NCBI GenBank assembly: GCA_036897095.1
Contig: JAYMSP010002215.1
Coordinates: 1 to 25,532 of the forward strand
Length of the DNA: 25,532 nt
Source of the DNA: Plantago elongata
Lineage: Eukaryota; Streptophyta; Magnoliopsida; Lamiales; Plantaginaceae
Direction of reading: 5' to 3'
A program made the position numbers and the translations under genes. The notes under the pieces are model-generated. The model was not told the DNA's origin and ran no database searches. It saw only the letters and a program-made list of their open reading frames with translations. Shown here in pieces: positions 1-7,673 of the stretch. How positions within the stretch are numbered: position 1 is the first letter of the stretch; every line of letters begins with the position of its first letter.

Positions 1-128
1 TAAGAATCGAACACGAGGAACGCATGGACAGGAACCAATCGACGCGGCCAAAAAGAGGAGGAGCAACGTGGCGGATTTCTCAGCCACCAGCTCCACCGCC
101 TTAGCCGCCTATACCGCCGCCGTGAGGC

Positions 129-137
129 TATATATAG
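129..137 (+). promoter_or_regulatory. TATA box of the gypsy LTR
   Basis: TATATATAG lies inside a perfect 14-bp palindrome, GGCTATATATAGCC (126-139). A C/T-rich leader follows from about 155, as expected downstream of an LTR transcription start. The start site would be about 25-30 bases downstream, near 160. Being palindromic, the box gives no direction itself; the leader does. Confidence 0.6.
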
Positions 138-479
138 CCGGAGTCAGTTCATTTTCTCCTCACACCACTTTCTCTGCTCTCCTTCTCATTTTCAGCTCCC
201 GATTTCTGCCATTTTCCCATTTTTTCAGTCAACTCCGCCACCCATCGCCGCCCAACCCCGGTCAGCCTCCGGCCACCCACCAGCAACTGCCGAACACCCC
301 CCAAACCCTGATAGTGTCGTTAATTCGAACAAATTCCGGTAAATTCGCTCGATCATATTCGATTAAAATCGAATAAACGAACAAGTGATTAGTTTAATAT
401 TATTATTCGCCGCGCCGCTCGTCAACCCCGCTCGATATGTCGTTACTCCGCCCGTCGCTCGACGTGCACTGGGTTAGTG

Positions 480-860
480 CTGTATTATTTTATTATTATT
501 TTATCGCAAATTATTGTCCGGTAGAAATTATTGTAATTAGTTAACGTTAAAATTATCATTAGTAAATAGTTACTGTAATTAATTATTGTAATCGTTAGTT
601 ATCTTAATTAATCTTAATTAGCCATTGTTAATTAACGTGAAGAATTATCGTTAATAATTAATTATTATAATTAATTAATTATTGTAATTAATTAAGTTTC
701 GTAAATAATTATCGCTAGTTTGTTATCATTAGCCTTGTTTAATTATTGTTAATTAATGTCATTACGATTAATTAATTATCGGATAATTAGCATTAAATTA
801 TTAAGGGATAATTATTGTTAATTACAGCTTAGTGATAATTATGAACTGCTAATAAAAATT
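480..860. repeat. AT-rich low-complexity block with repeated TAATTA
   Basis: Within the gypsy LTR, about 380 bases are dominated by short variants of TTAATTA, AATTATTG and GTTAATTA on both strands, because the core TAATTA is palindromic. No coding sense is visible. It looks like internal low-complexity expansion of the LTR. Confidence 0.6.
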
Positions 861-1343
861 AAGTTATACTGGATAAATGTCGACTTTCCGTCGACTAGGA
901 ATTAAGAATATGATATTATTTAATGGTATACTGTGGGAGGATGAGATTATTGGACAGACTTTTTGTCTGTAGTGGATTGTCAGTTGGAAATAAAATACCG
1001 AGTAATTATTGGAAGTCGAATAGAATCTTACGGGATTAATAGGAATAAGTGCCAGATAAATAAACAGCTAAGCATAATAAGGCTAAGATATTATGTAAGA
1101 AATGTCGAAGATATTATTAAACTATCAGGCATTTAAATCAGTATTACTATCTGTTTATCAAGATCTGTGGACGCTCCTGAAGTATCAATTGTAAACGGTG
1201 GGAAAGTTAAAGTGCCTTAATTAATTGTGTTTCGATTCAAGTACCTGTTTATCTGCTTGACTGCCTAACTCTGACCGCGACTACTCTACGACGACCGACT
1301 GGCCCGTACCAATGTAGCTGACTGACTGTATAAACTGTAGACA

Positions 1344-1590
1344 ACCTGTATTAGGAATACCTACCTGTTTGGACCTAACATTTTATTACCCCAATTGCTG
1401 AGTAATACTGTATACCGAGTCTTGTCTAATGATCCTGTTTACGATTAGGTTTCTACACTATAGTTGACCTGTACTTAGGAGATACCACCTGTTGTAACCT
1501 GACATTTTATTGCTCCAATTGCTAACTTATACCGTACACCAAGTCCTGTTTACTGATCTTGTTTCCTGATCCTGTCTCCTGTTACTGTTA
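1344..1590. repeat. Diverged direct duplication, about 123-bp unit
   Basis: The segment starting ACCTGTA at 1344 recurs at 1467 as ACCTGTACTTAGG. Both copies share an ACATTTTATT block followed by CCAATTGCT, then similar TATACCG/ATACCG and AGTC(T/C)TGT stretches. The copies are clearly diverged. It is internal to the gypsy LTR and non-coding. Confidence 0.55.
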
Positions 1591-1861
1591 CTGTACTGCA
1601 TCTGCATATTATCCCTACTCCTGATCGTCACGCATTACATTGCACGAAAACTGATTTCTTGAAAGATATAACTGCACACTGAAAATTGTTTTGGAAAACT
1701 GTTCACGTCCTATTTAGCTGGGTGATGTCACTTGCAGCGTTATTGTTACTGGTCATTCGGTAGTCACTAAGTGCCATGCGGAGCGAAGCGCTGCATTGTG
1801 TATTCGGGTTGCGGGCACCTCTCGAATCCGTAGGGGCCACCTTTATGGGACTAACCTATAA

Positions 1862-2059
1862 TGACACCTTCTGTTACTGTCGTCGGGTGGGGAATCCTAT
1901 GCCGCGGTACTTGCACCCACTGTCGTTGGGTAGATCTCCATACCTTGACATCTCCTGTTATTGTCGTCGGGTGGGATCCTATGTCGCGGTACTTGCACCC
2001 ACTGCCGTTGGGTAGATCTCCATACCATGACACCTCTTGTTATTATTGCTGGGTGGAAT
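1862..2059. repeat. 82-84 bp tandem repeat, two full units and a partial third
   Basis: Units start TGACACC/TGACATC at 1862, 1946 and 2028, giving steps of 84 and 82 bases. Each carries GTCGTCGGGTGG, a GCGGTACTTGCACCCACT block and GGGTAGATCTCCATACC; the third stops after the TGCTGGGTGG block. The repeat explains why overlapping open frames with repeated peptide motifs appear on both strands here. They are not genes. Confidence 0.85.
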
Positions 2060-2463
2060 GCCTGTTGCGATCCTGTCTTGTTCCCGTTTGTGGTTTCCCC
2101 ACTGTTCAAAAATTACTGCCTGATCAGCAAGTGTGTTGGTTTACTGTACTGTTGCATAATTTCACACGCATATTCATGCATGTCTGACTGTCCTCACTGA
2201 GTCCTAGTGACTGACACTCTCACTGTTTCAATATTTTTGCTTTCCCAGATTTTGATCACGACGAAAGGCTCGGATAGTATCGCCAGACGATTTGACTGGT
2301 CTCCGCTGCTAGTTTAAGTTTAAATGTGTGTTTTTGTTTGTTTGTTGTTTTGATTATCTTGAACAATCGGTTTGTAATGGATAATATTATAAAATTTTAA
2401 TGAATATGTACTTGCAATATTCGGCACAACCCTTGATGTCTGAACCTGATAACGGGCGTTACA

Positions 2464-3072
2464 ATTTGACAGTCGTTTAAATAGTATCTGTTAGACCTTC
2501 TCAAGAATTCAATCCGTTGATATCTCAAAATGAGTACTCAGAAGTCCCTTTCTCATTTTTAGAGAGGACTATGCATTGATAAACTTTTCAGCCGGTGTAG
2601 TTAATGCACTGTACTATTTCTTGTCTTGTTGTAGTCCCAACGGACACATGAGCCTTTCTGAAAGCTATCATGCTCCTTGACTCAGTGATGGCATATGTTC
2701 AGAGAATGTTGTGTGCGATATTTGCATTATACAATATGCTTTCTAGACATAGTCTAACTGAGGACACTAACCCTTATGTCTTCATGAAACTTGTGCAATC
2801 TTTAATCTTCAAATCTTTGATTAAAATCCATTGCTTTTAATCTTCAAATCTTTGATTAAAATCCATTGCTAGGATCCTTCTTCATGGCCTTCTCAAAATA
2901 TAAAATTACATTCAGAGACCTAATAATCCTAATACAAGTTTAACTAGACTAACATACTAAGTGATTTCCTCTTTTACAGTGTTCAAGTGAACTGAGAGTA
3001 TTAGTCACCTTTCTGTATTACAGATAAGTCATATGGTGATTGATCAAAGAATACTAACAGATATTCCTAATA
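2464..3072 (-). mobile_element. Element B 3' LTR remnant
   Basis: This aligns over its length with 23750-24316 of B's 5' LTR: shared blocks include AGAAGTCCCTTTCT, AGAGAGGACT and TTCATGGCCTTCTC. It ends at 3072 with the complement of a damaged LTR start (TATTAGG where TGTTAGG is expected). The rest of the LTR lies beyond the gypsy insertion and outside the window. By eye it differs from the 5' LTR at roughly one site in five to six, including small indels. Confidence 0.75.
2801..2870. repeat. Perfect 35-bp tandem duplication in B's 3' LTR
   Basis: The 35 bases at 2801-2835 (start TTTAATCTTC, end CCATTGCT) are repeated without change at 2836-2870. The matching place in B's 5' LTR (about 24085-24120) has a single copy, so the duplication arose after insertion. 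Confidence 0.9.
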
Positions 3073-3625
3073 ATATAACATTGTCTTCATGTTCCCTAAC
3101 AACAACACTAAATACCACCCCCTATTCTGAATTTGCTCAACCATATCAAAAGTTTACATCGTAGGATATGGTTAGCATTTGAATGAACATGGGATTTTAA
3201 CACGTAAATTTTATATCATATTTTATTATGTAACAATGTTCAACTTATAACAGAAGCTCTAAAATATTAGCCTCATGTTTAATCTGGCAAAAGACTTCAT
3301 TGAACAAAATTCTTGTCTCCCCTCCGGACATTGTTAAACTGTAGTTAAATAGATGGGGGAGTATTAAATATTTAATAAATACTCAATTTATAATTTTTTA
3401 TTAATTTATTTATTAAATTTATATATTATTTTAGTGAATAGTAATTTATTTAATTAGTAATAATTATTATAAATTGATGTCTACGAATTTTTATATTTTA
3501 TAATATTGGAGATAAAATTATATGATATTCTATAAAAAAATTATTAAATACCAACATATAAAAAATGAACATTTAAAATAAAACTAATTCCACAAAATTA
3601 CATGTATGATTGAATTAATTTTATA
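3073..3625. other. Unassigned AT-rich stretch
   Basis: No open reading frame and no match that I recognise. In element B this should hold the end of the internal region and a polypurine tract. Only a weak purine-rich stretch is visible beside the LTR on the minus strand, and nothing resembles element A's 3' region. From about 3360 the sequence is very AT-rich. Parts of 3440-3560 (AATTAGTAATA, then TTGATGTCTA) recur in diverged form at about 3960-4090, so it may be an old tandem duplication split by the MITE. Confidence 0.5.
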
Positions 3626-3874
3626 CTTCTTCCGTCCCGTCCTAAGCTTTCCACTTTGCCATTTTTGTTGTCCCGATTAAATCTTTCCGTTTCCATTTCT
3701 ATCTATTTTTAATCAAATTGTAACATTAGAATATTTAAATAATAGCTCAAAATTACATCTCATACCACTCAGTTATAAATAAAAGTACTCGTCTCTTATT
3801 TTATGAAAAAGTACTCTTGTCTTATTTTTTGAACCTAAAAAGTGTTTGGGAAGCTTAGGACGTGACGGAGGAAG
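3626..3874. mobile_element. Stowaway-type MITE (Tc1/mariner-like, non-autonomous), 249 bp
   Basis: The terminal inverted repeats are CTTCTTCCGTCCCGTCCTAA at 3626 and, on the opposite strand from 3874, CTTCCTCCGTCACGTCCTAA. They extend through AAGCTT, about 26 bp with few mismatches. The element is flanked by TA on both sides (3624-3625 and 3875-3876), the target duplication of this class. The CTCCGTCC-like end is the usual Stowaway signature. There is no coding capacity. A diverged 26-bp tandem pair starting AAGTACTC lies inside at 3783 and 3809. Confidence 0.88.
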
Positions 3875-3876
3875 TA

Positions 3877-4312
3877 ATTTTCTATTTTTTAAATTTATTT
3901 ATTTCATTTTATCTTATTTAATATATTCATATTGCACTTTAACTTATAAAATAATTTACATAATTAGTAATAGTATTCAAGATTGGTGTCTATGACAAGA
4001 CGAATTCAAATATATATTCAAAACACTTTTCTGATATTTGTAGATAAAGTTATATTACAATTATTAAGAACTATGTATATAGTCAACATACCAAAAATAA
4101 CAATGAAATATACAATACAGTAGATATTTAAATGTACCGAATTGCTCTTACTAATTGTTCTTGACATTAGATTGCACAATGATCAGATCAAAGTACCCCC
4201 CACATCTTTTTCATCCAATCAGAATTGAGGATTTCGCCATGTGGCATGACTAATGGACCAATAGGAAGACTTGGAAACTTTTTTAATTCATAGATATGTA
4301 GACAGATTGAAA
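3877..4312. other. Unassigned AT-rich stretch ending in a CCAAT-bearing segment
   Basis: No gene. The first part is AT-rich and partly repeats 3440-3560. The last part (4180-4312) is less AT-rich and contains ATCCAATCAG, GACCAATAGG and CCATGTGGCATG, words common in plant promoters, but no transcription unit follows. On the minus strand the recognisable integrase sequence of B stops at about 4313, so this is the breakpoint where B's remaining pol was lost or replaced. Confidence 0.45.
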
Positions 4313-4819
4313 CATTCAGTACCATGGTCTGTTCTGATTGCAAATACCTTGTCATTTTTCATGACTTCAAACTTATTCAATGAGTTTGGTATCTCCACCC
4401 GAGCTTTAGATTTTTGGTTAAGAAAAACAACCCAGGTAAACCTTGAGTAGTCATCTACAACAACCAAACGCTATTTTTTGCCTGCATAACTCGTTATAGA
4501 AGATTTAGCAAATCCATGTGTAATACTGTCAGTGGTCTAACACTAGAATGACTGGTTTAGAACTTAAAAGGGGTTTGGATTGTTTCCCCATTAGACAGGC
4601 AGAGCAGACACCATCTTTTCTAAAAGTCGTTTTATGTAATCTAACCACTAACTCTTTCTTGGCAAGTTTGTTCAGGGTTTTAAAATTCAAGTGACTCATT
4701 CTCATGTGCCATAACCAGTGATCTTCAGTGTTACCTGATTCACTCATCATGAGATATTCTTTAGTTGTGGCTGATGTCCAATCAGCGACATATAGACTTC
4801 CTTTCCGCCGAGCAACCAA
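4313..4819 (-). pseudogene. pol: Element B pol remnant: GAG-pre-integrase domain and first half of integrase
   Basis: An open stretch on the minus strand (4819-4529, 96 residues) begins VARRKGSLYVADW and contains LWHMRMSHLNFKTLNKLAKK and CSACLMGKQ. This is the copia GAG-pre-integrase segment with the HHCC zinc-binding residues of the integrase N-terminus all present, whereas element A has lost both cysteines. Integrase core sequence follows in broken frames: the segment with the first catalytic Asp, a VVDD-like stretch, and the DHGTE segment with the second Asp near 4320. Identity to A then stops abruptly at 4313, so the catalytic Glu, the C-terminal domain, RT and RNase H are missing. Integrase would join cDNA to host DNA; this copy cannot. 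Confidence 0.8.
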
Positions 4820-5529
4820 GACTGTCTACTTTGACGAATTTTCAATAAAGTTGCAGAACTTTGATTTGATTTTCACCGAATATCCCTTGTCTGCAAATTA
4901 GCTCATGCTAAGAAGATTATATTTTCAACCTTTATTAACATGTAAAACGTCTGAAATTGTAAGGGTAGCCAATTTCACATTGCCAAATCATATGGAAGGA
5001 TTTAATTCTCCTCCAACAAACCTGATGTTTGGTCTAGTATTGCATACTTTGTAGTCGACCATATTGCTTTATCTCCTTTCATGTGCTTCCCGAGAAGCGT
5101 TCTGCACAAAACAGGAAATAGAGTGAGGTTCTTGCCTCAGAGATAGAACCACTTAGACTAAACATTCTTCCAGTAGGAATCCATTTATGAACGAATCTCT
5201 TAAGAGTAGGTTTTTGTCTACTTGGAACATAAGAAGGAATCTTTGGATAACTACTTTTCAGATTGATTTTCCATCTTGAAGGGTTTCCTGGTGGACCTCA
5301 TGGTCATTTCAGAGACCTGCCAAGTTTCTAAGTTTGATTTCCAACAAGCTTAGCTTTCGGGCCATGTTTCGTCTAGCCCCCGTGTTTAGATTTTCAGTGG
5401 CTTGAGGTTGCATTCACTTCTGATGATTGCTATAGGCAAGTCTAGCTTTCCACCATCGTTCTTTTCCTTCCTTATATTGTTGGGCAAAGAGTTTTTCGAT
5501 TGTACGATAGCCAATACCATTTCGAGCAC
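4820..5529 (-). pseudogene. Element B gag C-terminus and protease remnant
   Basis: The minus strand carries broken frames that align with A 9160-9905, for example a RQKPT...KWIPTGRM stretch matching A's RQKPT...EWIPTE. At about 5085-5100 B is missing roughly 38 bases that in A encode the DSGC active-site region of the aspartic protease. Sequence resumes at KHM.GDKA. Stops and shifts occur throughout. The right edge (5529) is the insertion point of element A and carries one copy of AGCAC. B's gag resumes at 20697. Confidence 0.75.
5525..5529. repeat. Target-site duplication, left copy (AGCAC)
   Basis: AGCAC immediately precedes the TGTTAGG start of element A's 5' LTR. The identical five bases directly follow the 3' LTR at 20697-20701. 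Five bases is the usual duplication length for copia integrases. Confidence 0.92.
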
Positions 5530-6101
5530 TGTTAGGAATATCTGTTAGTATTTTGATCACTCAGCACAATGACTTATCCTAGTTCCAGAAAGGTGTTTAG
5601 TACTCTAGGTCACTTGACCATGGTAAAGAAAAAATACACCAAGTATGATAGTTTTTAGAAACCTTGATGTAGGATGAAAGGTCTATGAATGTAATTTTTA
5701 TTTAACTCGAAGAAGACCAATAAGGAGGCATCCATGCAAAGGAGAATACCTTTTGCACAAAGGTATCTGAAGATAAAGGAGGAAAGTCTCCTCTGATTGT
5801 TGCTTCCAAAAAGTCATGTAAAGACTTATGTTTTGTTCACAAAATAAAGTCACAACAAGTTTCTGAAACAACAAGAGTCTGAGAGATGGAACATGTGATG
5901 CTTCATAAAGCTACATGCATCCGTTGAGACTATAAGATGAAGTATAGTATACTGCATTTTATGTTGGACAGAAATGCCACTATCCTTCAACGGAACTCTC
6001 TGAAAAGAGATATACGCATGGGAGTACTAATTTCAGGATATAAACGGATTGAATTTGAAATATGTCTGACGGATTCTATTTAAACGACTATCAAATTCAT
6101 C

Positions 6102-6109
6102 TATAAATA
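6102..6109 (+). promoter_or_regulatory. LTR TATA box (5' LTR)
   Basis: TATAAATA sits in a segment conserved between LTR copies (TTCATC..AAATATCACCAC). Transcription would start about 30 bases downstream, leaving about 840 bases of R/U5. In the 3' LTR the box is damaged by a one-base loss (CTAAAATATC). In B's 5' LTR the matching minus-strand site reads TATTAATA. Confidence 0.6.
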
Positions 6110-6867
6110 TCACCACTTAGAAGCTGAGAAATGCACACACGAACAATGATCATATAAACTATCAAGCAAGTACTCTCTCAAGCATTCTTTCTACAATTCT
6201 CCAAGCTATCTGTTGCGGCTAACAAGCTCGAGAATTCACTAGTAGTTCTAAGTGTCCTGATCCTTCAACAAGTAGTATAATTTTTGAAAGGGTCAAATTA
6301 TTGGATAACTATCTGAGATTCATTCTATTATATAAATCTCACAAACTAGGGTCAGTTTTTTAAGGAGAACCTACCATATATTGAACAAGTATATTAAGTA
6401 GTGTCATGCCTTCAAGCTTTCTGAACATTGCTGAAAAGTTATAAAGAAAGGCTTACCTGGCAATCAACATATAACCAACACCATCAAGACGTGGAGTATA
6501 AGAAGTATTTGATTTGGGAAATCAAGGAATAACTCCAAGGTTATCTTGAGTATAGGAAGTACTTAGCTCTAGGAGTTGGGAAACAACTTAGGGGGAACAT
6601 TTTGTTGGGAAACATTTGTTATATGAATCTTAGAATAGGACTAATTGTAAGGAGAACACAATTATCTATTTTGGTGAATTCTAGGTCTCTAAATGCTGAG
6701 TGGACTAGTTGGAGGATTACGTCACCTCCAAATACCACTATACTTGCTATGTCATTTACATTTTGTATTTACATTTAAGCAACACACAAACACGCACACA
6801 TTCAATCTTGCTAAGCACAAACTCATTTATATATCGCATAAAGACTTTCGCTCTCTGATTATTAGTA

Positions 6868-6889
6868 TCAGATACCTTCAAGTATCTGA
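6868..6889 (+). other. Conserved hairpin in the LTR
   Basis: TCAGATAC and GTATCTGA, 8-base arms, flank the 6-base loop CTTCAA. The same structure is at 20589-20610 in the 3' LTR (TTAGATAC/GTATCTGA, one G:U-type pair) and at 22964-22985 in B (minus strand), each time with a 6-base loop. It lies in the transcribed part just before the LTR end, so it would form in the RNA leader. Confidence 0.65.
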
Positions 6890-6978
6890 AGAATTATGTT
6901 TATCGACAAAAGTTTGAAAAGACTATTCACCCCCTCCCCCCTCTAGTCTTTTCCTTTGACATTATCTGGACCAACAAG

Positions 6979-6989
6979 TGGTATCAGAG
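6979..6989 (+). promoter_or_regulatory. Primer binding site, initiator-Met tRNA type
   Basis: TGGTATCAGAG begins two bases after the LTR end. It is the standard plant copia primer site complementary to the 3' end of tRNA-iMet, used to start minus-strand DNA synthesis. Confidence 0.92.
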
Positions 6990-7091
6990 TTGGAGGTTCC
7001 CAAACCTTCTGCACTGAACCTCGATCCCTAGATAGGTAAAGTTTTTGTTGATTTTCGAGGACGTTTTTAATTGTGTGTTATGTGTGCAGGT
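6990..7091 (+). other. Untranslated leader between primer site and gag
   Basis: About 100 bases without coding sense that align with the same interval of B (22859-22761, minus strand). GATAGGT and AAT-TGTGTGTTA blocks are conserved. No separate packaging signal can be identified by eye. Confidence 0.6.
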
Positions 7092-7673
7092 ATGTCTCTG
7101 AGTGATGCTCCGGTTCTTAAACCTAAGAATTACGAGAAATGGAAGTACAACATGATGCTGCATCTTGAAGCAATCAGTGATTAGATGATCTATGTCATCA
7201 AGGAAGGACCAATCAAAATAAGACAACTTAAGCATGTGATTGAAGTATCTGATGGTCGGAGAAACACAGATGCTGAAGGTAGTGACACTTCTACTAGTAA
7301 TAGTGGTCGTCTTGTTGCTGGACAAGTTGAGTACGAAGATAAACCTCATGAACTCTGGACATTGAAAGATGTCAAGAGACACGGGTTAGATGGTCAAGCT
7401 CCTAACATCATCATTCGATCGACACTTGAGCATATACAGTGTAAACTTTGGTATGCAAAGACGGCGAAAGTTGCCTGGCAATTGTTTGAAGAAATTTGTG
7501 CCGGAACTGAGAAAACCAAGGAAAATAAGTTCGAAGTTCTGAAGTTGAAATTCCAAAACTTCAAACAGGGTCCCATTGAAAGTCTGGAAGAACTTGAATT
7601 TTGGTTTACTACTCTAATGAGTGATATGGCTACATTGAAAACCATTGTTAGAAGTTTGAACCAGAATTGGTAG
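7092..7673 (+). pseudogene. gag: gag N-terminal and core domain, one premature stop
   Basis: Gag forms the particle in which reverse transcription takes place. The start at 7092 (MSLSDAPVL) follows the leader and aligns with B's start at 22760. Residues 13-40 contain YEKWKYNMMLHLEAISD and MIYVIKEGP, the W...GP pattern of Sirevirus gag. A TAG at 7182-7184 replaces the Glu codon found in B. After it the frame is open for 162 residues, with EYEDKPHELWTLKDVKRHGL, VAWQLFEEICAGTEKTKENK and the LKFQNFKQGP region typical of the UBN2-like gag core. The frame closes at 7671-7673, in the middle of the expected domain. A short lysine/serine/threonine-rich insertion (SDTSTSNSGR) is shared with B. Confidence 0.85.

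Larger units (their letters stand above)
1..2463 (+). mobile_element. Ty3/gypsy chromovirus-type LTR (3' LTR or solo LTR), left end outside the window
   Basis: The segment ends with GGGCGTTACA at 2454-2463, the inverted terminal motif typical of plant chromovirus (Tekay/Del) LTRs that begin TGTAACGCCC. A TATA box at 129 followed by a pyrimidine-rich leader sets plus orientation, and a GT-rich stretch (2324-2352) with A/T-rich polyadenylation-like sequence lies near the end. No primer binding site follows position 2463. Instead the sequence continues as the LTR of element B, so this is a 3' LTR or a solo LTR, not a 5' LTR. The five bases after it, ATTTG (2464-2468), are the expected target duplication, but the partner copy lies outside the window. 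More than 2.3 kb lies downstream of the TATA box, which suggests a long R/U5. No protein is encoded; small open frames here (68-376, 1776-2187) are chance. Confidence 0.75.
5530..6976 (+). mobile_element. Element A 5' LTR (1447 bp)
   Basis: Starts TGTTAGGAATAT and ends GGACCAACA, with TG...CA termini. It aligns throughout with 19269-20696. It holds a TATA box (6102), a hairpin (6868-6889) and a C-rich run (6929-6942) near its end. The small open frame at 6693-6917 lies wholly in the LTR and is not a gene. Confidence 0.93.

Noticed and set aside
68-376. 102-codon open frame at the left end
   Set aside because: It starts upstream of the TATA box and spans the LTR promoter and leader; serine/proline-rich by composition only.
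1862-2059. CRISPR-like spaced repeat
   Set aside because: The units are contiguous tandem copies with no unique spacers, and the context is a plant retrotransposon.
1776-2200. Several overlapping open frames on both strands
   Set aside because: All fall in the 82-84-bp tandem repeat of the gypsy LTR; the repeated peptides are a by-product of the repeat length.
7036-7089. Possible 5' leader intron between primer site and gag (GT at 7036, AG at 7088-7089; matching 55-base interval in B)
   Set aside because: GT and AG ends are kept in both copies, but 54-55 bases is shorter than usual plant introns and the sequence is not clearly intron-like.
6984-7382. 132-codon minus-strand open frame opposite A's gag
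   Set aside because: Antisense shadow of gag, which has clear family motifs on the plus strand.
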